Positions 34,839 to 46,002 of a stretch of DNA of 64,000 bases are shown piece by piece. Made by a program: the position numbers and the translations under genes. The stretch comes from Rhodococcus sp. KBS0724 (GTDB lineage Bacteria > Actinomycetota > Actinomycetes > Mycobacteriales > Mycobacteriaceae), in NCBI RefSeq assembly GCF_005938745.2, contig NZ_VCBX02000001.1, positions 491,001 through 555,000 on the forward strand, in the 5' to 3' direction. The notes under the pieces are model-generated. The model had not been told where the DNA came from. It did not search any database and saw only the letters and a program-made list of their open reading frames with translations. Within the stretch, counting starts at the first letter, position 1. The number at the start of each line of letters is the position of its first letter.

Positions 34839-35348
34839 TTACCTGCGCGCGTTGAAGTCGACCGACGGCTTTGTGTCGTCGTGGCTGCCGGGAATGACGC
34901 TCTTCGCGGCCTTGAGCGATTCGATCGTCTTCTCGGGAGCCCGCAACTTGCGAACCCGCAGATAACCGAGAAGCGCCAGTACCGCGGTGGTCAGCACCAT
35001 GATCAGGAACACGATCAGGAACGCGGCCCAACGCTCGAGCCAGACGCTGAGCAGTTCCGCCAGGAAAAAGAAGAAGAAGAAAGAACTGAACAGCAGAACA
35101 GTGAAGGCCAGAATGAAGAAGACGCTGCCCTGCAGACCCTTCTTGACCTCACCGGTGACTTCGGCCTTGGCAAGCTCGACCTCGGCACGCACCAGTGTCG
35201 AAACCTGAGCCGTCGCATCCCTGACCAGCGCGCCGATCGAGGCCTCAGCCGGTGTCCGGGCGTCTACGTCGGTGAGAGGAATGGACGACACCGTGTTCGG
35301 CACCCCATCTCCGGTGAAGCGTTGGCTCTCTCCGTTGGTCACGCTCAC
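34839..35348 (-). CDS. Holin-X family membrane protein (Rv3669-like)
   Basis: A 169-residue protein of the actinobacterial putative phage holin (DUF1469) family: an N-terminal helical part with ALVRDATAQVSTLVRAEVELAKAEV and two membrane helices. The first helix contains SSFFFFFFLAELLSVW, encoded by a slippage-prone AAG/AGA run. Despite the name there is no phage context; these are housekeeping envelope proteins. GTG at 35348 has GGAGAGG upstream and overlaps the nhaA stop by 4 nt. Confidence 0.82.
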   Translation of the reverse strand: MSVTNGESQRFTGDGVPNTVSSIPLTDVDARTPAEASIGALVRDATAQVSTLVRAEVELAKAEVTGEVKKGLQGSVFFILAFTVLLFSSFFFFFFLAELLSVWLERWAAFLIVFLIMVLTTAVLALLGYLRVRKLRAPEKTIESLKAAKSVIPGSHDDTKPSVDFNARR

Positions 35349-36592
35349 TTGTCGACCTCTCCAGGTAGTTCTCTCGCGTCTGTGGCTCTGGCATCGGCCT
35401 CGGCTCGCGCCGCATGAACCCGTCCACGTCGCCACAGCAGCGCTGATCCGATCAGCGACGCTATCAACGATGTCACGAGAACTGCGGCCTTCGCTATTTC
35501 GGCCTCACTGCCATCGCCGACCCCGTCCAGTGCGAGGTCTGCTACAAGCAGGCTAACGGTGAACCCGATGCCACCGAGCACTGAGAGGGCAAACATGTCT
35601 CTGTGTTCGAGTGTCTTGGGTTTCGTGGCTATGCCCAATTTGATCGCGAGCAGGGAAATTCCGAAGATTCCCACAGTTTTGCCGACGAGGAGGCCGACAA
35701 AAACGGATTGCCCGACGGGATCGGTGAAGATGTCGCCGAGAACCTCGGCGTTGATGGGAACGCCGGACGCGAACAGTGCGAACACCGGAACGCAGAAGCC
35801 GGCGGAGTACGGCTGGATGCGATGTTCGAGTCGGCTGCCGGGGGCGTATTCCTCGTCCTTGTCGCGGACAACGCGAGTGAGTAGACCGAGTGCGACGCCG
35901 GCGAGGGTGGCATGGATACCGGCCTCGTGCATCGAATACCAAGTGAGCAAGGCAAGCGGCACATAGAGGAACGGCGTCGTGATGCGTTTGTGCTGGGCGT
36001 AGGCGTACACGGCCAGCGCCGCCGCGGCGGTGAGTAGCCACAACATCGCGATCGACGCGGTGAACAGCACCGCGATCAAGATGATGGCCAGAAGGTCGTC
36101 GACTACCGCAAGGCTGAGCAGGAACACGCGGGCACTGGCCGGAATCCGGGAACCGGTCAGGGCGAGGACGCCGAGGGCAAACGCGATGTCAGTGGCGACG
36201 GGGATCGCCCAGCCCTTGTCCATCCCCGGAGTGCCGAAGCCGATCGATGCCGCGATGAGCGCGGGAACGAGAACTCCGCCACATGCTGCGATGATCGGAA
36301 GCGCTGCGGCTTTGCGATCGGAGAGCTCGCCGACAACTAGCTCGCGTTTGAGTTCGAGCCCGGCCACGAAGAAGAAAATGGCCAGCAAACCGTCTTGCGC
36401 CCAGGTGCCGAGACTCAGGTTCAGATGCAGTGACGACGGTCCGATCTGGAAGTCGCGCAGCGCGAGGTAACTGTCGCCGAGCGGTGAATTCACCCAGATC
36501 AGAGCAATGGCGGCGGCGATCAGCAGGATCGAGCCGCCGACGGTTTCGGTGCGGAGGTATCGGGACAGTTCGGAACGCAGTGTGGAGATCAC
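35345..36592 (-). CDS. nhaA: Na+/H+ antiporter NhaA
   Basis: A 415-residue 12-helix antiporter that exports Na+ in exchange for protons. The paired aspartates of the ion site are in LLSLAVVDDLLAIILIAV, and the unwound helix-4 region PVATDIAFALGVLALTG is conserved. GTG start at 36592. It is the first gene of a minus-strand run continuing into holin-X and ephE, and is divergent from an MHS transporter. Confidence 0.93.
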   Translation of the reverse strand: MISTLRSELSRYLRTETVGGSILLIAAAIALIWVNSPLGDSYLALRDFQIGPSSLHLNLSLGTWAQDGLLAIFFFVAGLELKRELVVGELSDRKAAALPIIAACGGVLVPALIAASIGFGTPGMDKGWAIPVATDIAFALGVLALTGSRIPASARVFLLSLAVVDDLLAIILIAVLFTASIAMLWLLTAAAALAVYAYAQHKRITTPFLYVPLALLTWYSMHEAGIHATLAGVALGLLTRVVRDKDEEYAPGSRLEHRIQPYSAGFCVPVFALFASGVPINAEVLGDIFTDPVGQSVFVGLLVGKTVGIFGISLLAIKLGIATKPKTLEHRDMFALSVLGGIGFTVSLLVADLALDGVGDGSEAEIAKAAVLVTSLIASLIGSALLWRRGRVHAARAEADARATDARELPGEVDK

Positions 36593-36804
36593 GCGGGTGC
36601 AACGCCTTTGTTCGGTTGGCAGACATGTGGACGCGACGAATCACGTGCCGACCAGACTTCCCGGCTCACCTTTACGGAATTTTATCGCGGATTCGGTCCA
36701 AAACCCGAATTTGCGCGGGAAAACGCGCAGGGTGTTCAATTCCTACTGACTGAGATTCATCCCACCAATTGGGCAATGTTCGTATAGCTGCAGGAGCACC
36801 ACGC

Positions 36805-38190
36805 GTGAGCACGTCACTGAGTAAGAACCCGCCGACGCCAGCCGGCGGTGAAACTGTCGGCGGCGTACCTCGCCGCCGGATCGTTGTCGCGAGCATGATC
36901 GGCACGTCGATCGAGTTCTACGACTTCTACATTTACGCAACAGCAGCGGTGTCGGTCTTCCCGCTTCTGTTCTTCCCCAAAGGCAACGACACCACCGCGC
37001 TCCTCGCGTCGCTGGCGACATTCGGTCTGGCTTTCGTGGCGCGTCCGCTCGGCTCGATCCTGTTCGGTCACTTCGGCGACCGGGTGGGCCGCAAGGCGAC
37101 ACTCGTCGGCTCGCTCCTCACGATGGGCGTCGCAACCTTCCTCATCGGCCTGCTGCCGACTTATTCTCAAGTCGGTTTGCTCGCCCCAGCACTACTTGCC
37201 CTGATGCGCTTCTGTCAGGGGCTCGGCCTCGGCGGTGAATGGTCCGGAGCAGCACTGCTTGCCACCGAAACCGCGAAGGAAGGCAAACGCGCCTGGGCGG
37301 CCATGTGGCCACAGTTGGGCGCACCCATCGGCTTCTTCCTTGCCAACGGACTCTTCCTGACCATCTCGTTGATGATGGACCACGACAGCGCGAACCCGGA
37401 CCTCGACGGAGCATTCCTCTCGTGGGGCTGGCGAATTCCGTTCCTGCTCAGCGCAATCATGGTGATGATCGGCCTGTACGTGCGTCTGCGGCTCGAGGAA
37501 ACGCCGGTGTTCGCCCGCGCAGTCGAGCGCGGCGAGAAGGTCAAGACACCCCTCGCCGAGGTATTCAAGACAAGCTGGCGTCAGCTGATCATCGGCACGT
37601 TCGTCATGCTCGCCACCTACACGCTGTTCTACCTCATGACCACGTGGGTCCTGAGTTACGGAATCGGCAAAACCGCAGCGGAAGGTGGCACGGGAGCGGG
37701 CTTCAAGTACACGGATTTCCTTGTCCTGCAGCTCATCGCGGTTGTGTTCTTCGCAGCTGCCGTCCCGGTCTCCGGGTGGCTGGCCGACCGCTACGGTCGA
37801 CGGATCACGCTGCTCGTCATCACCGGAACCATGATGCTGTTCGGCCTCACGTTCGGACTCTTCCTGCACACCGACGGGATGAGTGACGGCCGCATGCTGG
37901 CCTTCCTCGTTGTGGGCATGATCCTCATGGGTCTGACCTTCGGACCGATGAGTGCTGTTCTCCCGGAACTGTTCCCGACCAACGTCCGATACACCGGTTC
38001 CGGTATCGCCTACAACACCGCAAGCATCCTCGGTGCGGCAGTAGCGCCGTTCATCGCGGTCTACCTGGTCGACCACTACGGCGTCGGCTGGGTCGGGATC
38101 TACCTACTCGTCGCGTCGGCTCTGACGTTTGTCGCACTGCTCGTCATGCGGGAGACGAAGGACGAATCGCTCGATGATGTAGGGGCGTAA
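36805..38190 (+). CDS. MHS-family symporter (second copy)
   Basis: A 461-residue metabolite:H+ symporter. It has GTSIEFYDFYIYATAAVSVF in helix 1, GHFGDRVGRKATLVGS, GLGLGGEWSGAALLATE, and WGWRIPFLLSA. It is related to, but clearly distinct from, the transporter at 24308. The GTG at 36805 is set by AGGAG 8 nt upstream. The substrate is not readable; the neighbours (nhaA, NCS1 permease) do not reveal it. It ends at a large hairpin. Confidence 0.85.
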   Translation: MSTSLSKNPPTPAGGETVGGVPRRRIVVASMIGTSIEFYDFYIYATAAVSVFPLLFFPKGNDTTALLASLATFGLAFVARPLGSILFGHFGDRVGRKATLVGSLLTMGVATFLIGLLPTYSQVGLLAPALLALMRFCQGLGLGGEWSGAALLATETAKEGKRAWAAMWPQLGAPIGFFLANGLFLTISLMMDHDSANPDLDGAFLSWGWRIPFLLSAIMVMIGLYVRLRLEETPVFARAVERGEKVKTPLAEVFKTSWRQLIIGTFVMLATYTLFYLMTTWVLSYGIGKTAAEGGTGAGFKYTDFLVLQLIAVVFFAAAVPVSGWLADRYGRRITLLVITGTMMLFGLTFGLFLHTDGMSDGRMLAFLVVGMILMGLTFGPMSAVLPELFPTNVRYTGSGIAYNTASILGAAVAPFIAVYLVDHYGVGWVGIYLLVASALTFVALLVMRETKDESLDDVGA

Positions 38191-38192
38191 CC

Positions 38193-38242
38193 CTGCTGTG
38201 CGCCTTTATTAACCGCGGGCGGTTAATAAAGGCGCACAGCAG
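38193..38242. terminator. Perfect 23-bp hairpin (copy A), bidirectional terminator
   Basis: Left arm 38193-38215, loop CGGG, right arm 38220-38242, all 23 pairs perfect, with TTTT after it on the plus strand. It lies between the convergent MHS and NCS1 genes. Its core is shared with the hairpin at 40030. Confidence 0.9.
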
Positions 38243-38245
38243 TTT

Positions 38246-39928
38246 TCAGAACTGGGCCGGCAAGACGTGTTTGCCCGTTTTGTCGGTGCTCAGCGCTAGC
38301 GAACTGATGTATTGCTTCTCGCCGTTCGGGCCGGGAATGTTCGACGCAAGCATGTCGGGACGCTCGAACTCGATTCCGCTGACACAGCACATCAGCGTTT
38401 CACCCGACGGGTTTCCGTACTCGTCGAACATCGGCAGGTCGATACCGTCGTCGGTGCGTCGTAGGTAGTACTTGCCCTTGGTGGCGATGGCCAGGATCGG
38501 GGGCATCACGAGTGCGATCGCGATGGCGACGATCGGTGAGAACGGCTTGATTGCCGAACCGAATGCGCCGAAGAACACCAGGATCGAGATGCCGGCAGCG
38601 AGCAGCATCGACACGAAGCCGACCGGATTGACGTCGTAGAGCATTCCGCGTCGGAACTCGGGCACCTTCGGGGAGAGCTTCAACCAGTACTTGTTGATTG
38701 CGATGTCGGACGCGACCACTACGACCCAGGCGATGCCGCAATTGGCGTAGAAGCCGAGGATGGTGTTGAGGAATTCGAACATGTTGGCTTCCATCAAGAT
38801 CAGTGCGATCGCCAGGTTCACCAGAACGAAGATCATGCGTCCCGGGTAGGTCTTGGTGACGCGGGTGAACGAGTTGGTCCAGGCCAGCGAGCCGGAATAC
38901 GCGTTGGTGACGTTGATTTTGATCTGGCTGATGACCACGAGGATCACGGCCAGTGTCATGGCCAGCCAGTGCGGCATCATGTCCTGGTAGATCTCGAGGA
39001 ACTGGTGCACAGGCTGGTTGGCGATCGAAGAACCGTCGACGACGTTCGCGATGATGTATACGGCCAGGAACAGTCCGACGATCTGTTTGAACGCGCCGAA
39101 GACGACCCAGCCTGGTCCGGCGAGAATCACTGCGGCCCACCAGCGGCGAGTGTTCTCGGGGGTCTTGGGCGGCATGAACCGTAGGTAGTCGATCTGCTCG
39201 GCGATCTGAGCGATCAGGGACAGACAAACACCAGCGGCCAGCATCACGGATCCGAAATTGATGCCCTTGCCGTTCGCTCCGTCCTCGCCGCCGAACGCGA
39301 AGAACGCGCTCACCGAATCGGGGTGCTTGAACAGCAGATACAGGAACGGCAGCACCATCATGACCAGCCACAACGGTGTGGTCCACACCTGAAGCTTTGC
39401 GAGAGCTTTCATTCCGTAGATCACCAGTGGGATGACCATCAGAGTGGAGACGGCGTACCCGATCGAGAGTGGAATCCCGAGCCCCAGTTTCAAACCCTGG
39501 GCCATGATCGAACCCTCGAGTGCAAAGAAGATGAACGTGAACGTCGCAAAGATGACGTTGGTGACCACCGAGCCGTAGTAGCCGAAACCGCTTCCGCGCG
39601 TGATCAAGTCGAGGTCGATATTGTATCGCGCGGCGTAGTAGGCGAGTGGAAATCCGGTGGCCATGATGACAACGGCAAATACCGCAATTCCCCAGAGTGC
39701 GTTACCGGTGCCGTACGAGATGCCGATGTTGGCACCGATCGAGAAGTCCGCGAGGTACGCGATTCCGCCGAGTGCGGACGTCGCAACAACGCCGGTTCCC
39801 CATTTGCGGTAGCTGCGTGGAGCAAATCGGAGGGTGTAGTCCTCCAATGTTTCCTTCAGTGCTGTGTTCTCGCCGGCTCGAGTCGTATTCGGTGCTACGC
39901 CGGACGGTCGCTCGTTGATTGCTGTCAT
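38246..39928 (-). CDS. NCS1-family permease
   Basis: A 560-residue nucleobase:cation symporter-1 protein (purine/cytosine permease, CodB-like) with about 12 helices, e.g. LADFSIGANIGISYGTGNALW and FGYYGSVVTNVIFATFTF. The C-terminal 80 residues are soluble (KGKYYLRRTDDGIDLPMFDEYG onward) and contain a CC pair, an extension not found in short CodB proteins. ATG at 39928 has a GGGGGAG site. It is the next gene after acs on the minus strand. Substrate undetermined; an allantoin, purine or related compound is possible. Confidence 0.82.
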   Translation of the reverse strand: MTAINERPSGVAPNTTRAGENTALKETLEDYTLRFAPRSYRKWGTGVVATSALGGIAYLADFSIGANIGISYGTGNALWGIAVFAVVIMATGFPLAYYAARYNIDLDLITRGSGFGYYGSVVTNVIFATFTFIFFALEGSIMAQGLKLGLGIPLSIGYAVSTLMVIPLVIYGMKALAKLQVWTTPLWLVMMVLPFLYLLFKHPDSVSAFFAFGGEDGANGKGINFGSVMLAAGVCLSLIAQIAEQIDYLRFMPPKTPENTRRWWAAVILAGPGWVVFGAFKQIVGLFLAVYIIANVVDGSSIANQPVHQFLEIYQDMMPHWLAMTLAVILVVISQIKINVTNAYSGSLAWTNSFTRVTKTYPGRMIFVLVNLAIALILMEANMFEFLNTILGFYANCGIAWVVVVASDIAINKYWLKLSPKVPEFRRGMLYDVNPVGFVSMLLAAGISILVFFGAFGSAIKPFSPIVAIAIALVMPPILAIATKGKYYLRRTDDGIDLPMFDEYGNPSGETLMCCVSGIEFERPDMLASNIPGPNGEKQYISSLALSTDKTGKHVLPAQF

Positions 39929-40029
39929 GACATCACTCCCCCTTGTGTGTGCTGCAGGCACTCAACTTAGGGAGCTGTCATTACGTGGGCATGATTGAAA
40001 TGTGTCGCCCATGTTGCGGAGGGGGCTTC

Positions 40030-40079
40030 GCCTTGTGCGCCTTTGTCAACCGCGGGCGGTTGACAAAGGCGCACAAGGC
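40030..40079. terminator. Perfect 23-bp hairpin (copy B) after acs
   Basis: Left arm 40030-40052, loop CGGG, right arm 40057-40079, fully paired. It shares the outer TGTGCGCCTTT and inner AACCG segments with copy A, but with paired base changes in the stem. There is no U-run on the acs strand, so it may stop or stabilise transcripts by structure alone. Confidence 0.8.
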
Positions 40080-40088
40080 TGCAGGGCT

Positions 40089-42020
<1,932 letters not shown>

Positions 42021-42066
42021 GGCTGACGGCCTTCTTTCCACTTTGATCGACACTTTTCTGACTCCG

Positions 42067-42082
42067 TGTGAGGGTAGTCACA
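42067..42082. promoter_or_regulatory. Perfect CRP/GlxR box before acs
   Basis: TGTGAGGGTAGTCACA has both half-sites perfect (TGTGA-N6-TCACA), centred about 54 bp before the acs ATG. It is the best CRP site in the window and probably gives cAMP-dependent control of acetate activation. Confidence 0.8.
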
Positions 42083-42384
42083 AGCTCGCGCAAACGCACC
42101 GTTGCATCACGTTGCAACGCGTTGTCCTGCGACGATCGGTCGAATTGCTGCGACGGGTGGTCGCTTCCGCCGACGAATGAGTGTGTCCGAATTCAATTAC
42201 CCCCAAATTTCCAACAATGGGGGCGGTGCGCGCTTCGCGTTCGATGTGTCTATTGTCAAACCATTATTCGACCACAACTCGAAGTTACGTTCACTTTCAG
42301 TTGTTGGCGACACGACGCCGGCAGTTACGGCTGTCGGCAGGCCACGAGGATGCTCGGGGTCTATTAGATGTGGAAGGAATTCCT
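42083..42384. other. acs-dppA divergent intergenic region
   Basis: About 300 bases without a supported gene. It contains an inverted repeat GTTGCA-TCACGT-TGCAAC (42101-42118); the part CACGTTGCAAC resembles the RamB acetate-regulator consensus. The dppA ribosome site GGAAGGAA is at 42372. Confidence 0.5.
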
Positions 42385-44001
42385 TTGCGTATCTCACGCA
42401 TAGCGACCGGCGCGGTCGCGCTCGGAATGACGGCAGTGCTGATCACGGCATGTTCGTCCGGCGATTCGTCGGGCGGATCGTCCAGCGGCGTCGTCAACGC
42501 CTGGGCGGGCGAGCCCCAGAACCCGCTCATCCCCACGAACACGAGTGAGAACCAGGGCGGTCGGGTTCTCGACTCCCTGTTCGCCGGTCTCGTTTCGTAC
42601 ACCGCCGCCGGCGGCACGGAGAACGAGGTTGCCGAGTCCATCGAGAGCACCGACGGTCAGAACTTCACCGTCAAGCTCAAGGACGGTTGGACCTTCACGG
42701 ACGGCACCCCCGTCACTGCGAAGTCGTTCGTCGACGCGTGGAACTTCGGCGCCCTCTCCACCAATGCTCAGCTTCAGGCTTCGTTCTTCGATCCGATCCA
42801 GGGCTACGACGAAGTTGCCGCCGAGGTTCCGACGGCACAGACGATGTCGGGTCTGAAGGTCGTGGACGATTCCACCTTCACCATCGAACTCAAGCAACCC
42901 GAGTCGGCGTTCCCCGATCGCCTCGGCTTCACGGCGTACTACCCGCTGCCTGAGGTCGCGTTCACGGACATGACCGCGTTCGGTGAGAATCCGATCGGCA
43001 ACGGTCCGTACAAGCTCGACGGAACCGGCGCGTGGCAGCACAACGTCCGCATCGACACGGTCGTGAACCCGGACTACAACGGCAACCGCAATCCGAAGAA
43101 CGCCGGCGTCGACTTCATCATGTACAACAACCTCGACACGGCGTACACCGACCTTCTGGCCAACAACGTCGACGTTCTGGACCAGGTTCCGCCGAGTGCC
43201 GTCACGACCTTCGAGACGGACCTGGCCGGACGCACGGTCAACCAGCCGTCGGCGACCATCGAGACGTTCACGATCCCGGCTCGTCTGCCGCACTTCAGCG
43301 GCGAAGAGGGCATGCTCCGTCGTCAGGCGATCTCGATGGCGATCAACCGCGATCAGATCACGCAGCAGATCTACAACAAGACCAGGACGCCTGCGCTCGA
43401 CTTCACCAGTCCCGCAATCGAGGGCTGGAACGACTCGCTGACCGGTAACGGCAACGTGAAGTTCGATCCCGAGGCAGCTAAGGCTGCTTGGGCCAAGGCC
43501 GACGCCATCGCACCGTGGTCCGGCAGCTTCGAGATCGCCTACAACTCCGATGGTGGACACCAGGAATGGGTCGACGCCGCGTCGAACAGCATCCGCAACA
43601 CCCTCGGCATCGACGCGAAGGGCAAGCAGTACGCCACTTTCGCTCAGATCCGCACCGAAGCCACCAACCGCACCATTCAGAGTGCATTCCGCTCCGGCTG
43701 GCAGGGTGACTACCCGCAGCAGTACGGCTTCCTGGCACAGAACTACCAGACCGGTGGCAGCTCCAACGACGGTGATTACTCCAACCCCGAGTTCGACCGC
43801 CTCCTGCGCGAATCGGCCGGCCAGACCGATCAGGCCAAGGCTCAGGATCTGCTCGACCAGGCTCAGGAAGTCCTGCTCAAGGACCTGCCTGCAGTTCCGA
43901 CGTGGTACCGCAACGCAGCCAGTGGATGGTCGGAGAACGTCTCCAACGTGACCATCAGCTGGAATGGCATTCCGGTCTACGAAGACATCGAAAAGAACTG
44001 A
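42385..44001 (+). CDS. dppA: Peptide ABC transporter binding lipoprotein DppA
   Basis: A 538-residue family-5 solute-binding protein. The signal peptide ends in the lipobox VLITACSS near residue 22. The body has the family pattern NTSENQGGRVLDSLFAGLV, LKDGWTFTDGTPVTAKSFVDAW and RRQAISMAINRDQIT. TTG at 42385 is the start, since GGAAGGAA lies at the right distance; in-frame upstream codons do not. It captures oligopeptides, and in M. tuberculosis the homologue also takes haem. First of four dpp genes. Confidence 0.92.
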   Translation: MRISRIATGAVALGMTAVLITACSSGDSSGGSSSGVVNAWAGEPQNPLIPTNTSENQGGRVLDSLFAGLVSYTAAGGTENEVAESIESTDGQNFTVKLKDGWTFTDGTPVTAKSFVDAWNFGALSTNAQLQASFFDPIQGYDEVAAEVPTAQTMSGLKVVDDSTFTIELKQPESAFPDRLGFTAYYPLPEVAFTDMTAFGENPIGNGPYKLDGTGAWQHNVRIDTVVNPDYNGNRNPKNAGVDFIMYNNLDTAYTDLLANNVDVLDQVPPSAVTTFETDLAGRTVNQPSATIETFTIPARLPHFSGEEGMLRRQAISMAINRDQITQQIYNKTRTPALDFTSPAIEGWNDSLTGNGNVKFDPEAAKAAWAKADAIAPWSGSFEIAYNSDGGHQEWVDAASNSIRNTLGIDAKGKQYATFAQIRTEATNRTIQSAFRSGWQGDYPQQYGFLAQNYQTGGSSNDGDYSNPEFDRLLRESAGQTDQAKAQDLLDQAQEVLLKDLPAVPTWYRNAASGWSENVSNVTISWNGIPVYEDIEKN

Positions 44002-44029
44002 CGCGTAGAACGATCCGCATCTGAAACGT

Positions 44030-44070
44030 GAGTTCGGGGCGGCAGGCGCCCTGCCTGCCGCCCCGAACTC
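44030..44070 (+). terminator. Intercistronic hairpin between dppA and dppB
   Basis: A perfect 18-bp stem (arms 44030-44047 and 44053-44070) with a 5-base loop and no T-run. This is typical of a 3' stabiliser or partial terminator that raises the binding protein above the permease. Confidence 0.75.
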
Positions 44071-44112
44071 GTGTTCACACCGGACTGTCCGCTGACGTAC
44101 ACGATCATCGAC

Positions 44113-44125
44113 AAGGAGGTGATCC
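44113..44125 (+). promoter_or_regulatory. Extended Shine-Dalgarno of dppB
   Basis: AAGGAGGTGATCC is complementary to 13 consecutive bases of the canonical 16S rRNA 3' end. One base separates it from the dppB ATG at 44127, although the core AAGGAGG is at normal distance. Confidence 0.85.
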
Positions 44126-44126
44126 G

Positions 44127-45053
44127 ATGCTCTGGTACATCGGTCGCCGAGTGCTTCAAATGATCCCGGTTTTTCTCGGGGCCACTCTTTTGATCTACGC
44201 CATGGTCTTCCTGCTTCCCGGTGATCCGATTGCCGCGTTGGCGGGCGACAAGGCGCTCAGTCCGGCTGTTGCGCAGCAGCTTCGGGAGCGCTACCACCTC
44301 GATCTCCCCTTCTATCAGCAGTACCTGCTGTACCTGAAGGGCATCTTCACGCTGGACTTCGGCACGTCGTTCTCCGGACGGCCCGTCAGTGAAGTTCTGG
44401 CACAGGCATTTCCGATCACGATGAAACTTGCCTTCATGGCACTGATCGTCGAGACCGTCTTCGGTGTCGGCTTCGGCCTCATCGCCGGCCTGCGTAAGGG
44501 CGGATTCTTCGACAGCACCGTCCTGCTGTTCAGCCTCGTTCTCATCGCCATCCCGATCTTCGTGATCGGCTTCCTGGCCCAGTTCTTCATCGGCGTCAAA
44601 TGGGGCATCGTCCCGCCGACGGTCGGTGGCAACACCAGCTTCAAGAATCTCCTGCTCCCCGCCCTGGTTCTGGGTTCGGTCTCGTTCGCTTACGTACTGC
44701 GACTGACCCGAACGTCCGTGGCGGAGAACCTGAGTGCCGACTACGTGCGCACCGCCACCGCCAAGGGACTTTCCCGCGGACGAGTGGTTCGCGTGCACGT
44801 GTTGCGCAACTCGCTGATCCCCGTGGTCACGTTCCTGGGTGCCGACCTCGCAACGTTGATGGGCGGCGCCATCGTCACCGAGGGCATCTTCAACATCAAC
44901 GGCGTCGGCGGCACGATCTACCAGGCGGTGACCAGAGGTGAAGCGCCGACGGTGGTTTCATTCGTCACCATTCTCATCGTGGTCTACCTGATCGCAAATC
45001 TGCTCGTCGACCTCTTGTACGCCGCGCTCGATCCGAGGATCCGCTATGTCTGA
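44127..45053 (+). CDS. dppB: Dipeptide ABC permease DppB
   Basis: A 308-residue inner-membrane permease with six helices. The N-terminus (MLWYIGRRVLQMIPVFLGATL) and the first periplasmic loop are typical of the DppB/OppB group. The EAA loop, which contacts the ATPase, is in YVRTATAKGLSRGRVVRVHVLRNSL. It overlaps dppC by 8 nt. Confidence 0.94.
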   Translation: MLWYIGRRVLQMIPVFLGATLLIYAMVFLLPGDPIAALAGDKALSPAVAQQLRERYHLDLPFYQQYLLYLKGIFTLDFGTSFSGRPVSEVLAQAFPITMKLAFMALIVETVFGVGFGLIAGLRKGGFFDSTVLLFSLVLIAIPIFVIGFLAQFFIGVKWGIVPPTVGGNTSFKNLLLPALVLGSVSFAYVLRLTRTSVAENLSADYVRTATAKGLSRGRVVRVHVLRNSLIPVVTFLGADLATLMGGAIVTEGIFNINGVGGTIYQAVTRGEAPTVVSFVTILIVVYLIANLLVDLLYAALDPRIRYV

Positions 45054-46002
45054 GACCGTGAAGACCGGACGCGCCGTCCGGCAAAGTCATTTCGTGGCAC
45101 CGCCCGAAGTTGCGGCACCGGGGGAGACGGACGCCGTCAAACTCGATCAGGCGCCGACGAGTATGTGGACCGACGCGTGGCGCGATCTGCGCAAGCGTCC
45201 CCTGTTCATCATCTCGACGATCATCATCCTCGCGGTCATCGTCATCGCAGCGTTTCCGGGCTTGTTCACGAACACCGATCCGCGGTTCTGCGACCTCACC
45301 TACAGCATGCAGGGACCGACCTCCGGCCACTGGTTCGGTTTCGACCGCCAGGGCTGTGACGTGTACTCGCGCACCATCTACGGTGCTCGCGCATCCGTAC
45401 TCGTGGGCGTCGGCGTCACTGCGTCGGTGCTGGTGATCGGAGTGATCTTCGGCGCGCTGTCCGGGTTCTACGGCGGTTGGACCGATTCGATTCTCTCCCG
45501 CGTCGCCGACATCTTCTTCGGGATCCCGCTGATCCTCGCTGCCATCGTCCTGATGCAGCTGTTCACCGATCGCACCATCTGGACCGTCGTCGGCGTCCTG
45601 GCGCTCTTCGGTTGGCCGCAGATGGCAAGAATTGCTCGAGGCGCGGTGATCTCGGCGAAGAACAACGACTATGTCATGGCTTCGGAAGCGTTGGGTGTCT
45701 CGAAGCTCAAGACACTGATCCGGCACGTCATCCCGAACTCGTTGGCGCCCATCATCGTGGTGGCCACCATCTCGCTCGGCACGTACATCGTTGCCGAGGC
45801 GACGCTGTCCTTCCTCGGTATCGGGCTTCCGTCCACCGAGGTTTCGTGGGGCGGCGACATCAGCAACGCTCAGGTGACGCTGCGTCAGGGTTCGACCATT
45901 CTGTTCTACCCGGCAACGGCTTTGGCGATCACCGTTCTCGGATTCATCATGATGGGTGACGCTCTGCGCGACGCCCTCGATCCCAAGTCGCGGAAGCGGT
46001 GA
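45046..46002 (+). CDS. dppC: Dipeptide ABC permease DppC
   Basis: A 318-residue permease partner of DppB. It has a cytoplasmic N-terminus of about 55 residues, the DppC-type N-terminal domain, and the EAA loop YVMASEALGVSKLKTLIRHVIPNSL. The periplasmic portion includes FGFDRQGCDVYSRTIYGAR. Its stop overlaps the dppD GTG by 3-4 nt, so the permeases and ATPase are co-translated. Confidence 0.94.
   Translation: MSETVKTGRAVRQSHFVAPPEVAAPGETDAVKLDQAPTSMWTDAWRDLRKRPLFIISTIIILAVIVIAAFPGLFTNTDPRFCDLTYSMQGPTSGHWFGFDRQGCDVYSRTIYGARASVLVGVGVTASVLVIGVIFGALSGFYGGWTDSILSRVADIFFGIPLILAAIVLMQLFTDRTIWTVVGVLALFGWPQMARIARGAVISAKNNDYVMASEALGVSKLKTLIRHVIPNSLAPIIVVATISLGTYIVAEATLSFLGIGLPSTEVSWGGDISNAQVTLRQGSTILFYPATALAITVLGFIMMGDALRDALDPKSRKR

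Noticed and set aside
34839..35348. Prophage lysis gene suggested by the holin-like annotation
   Set aside because: No phage genes nearby; the Holin-X family is a housekeeping family in actinobacteria and the synteny matches Rv3669.
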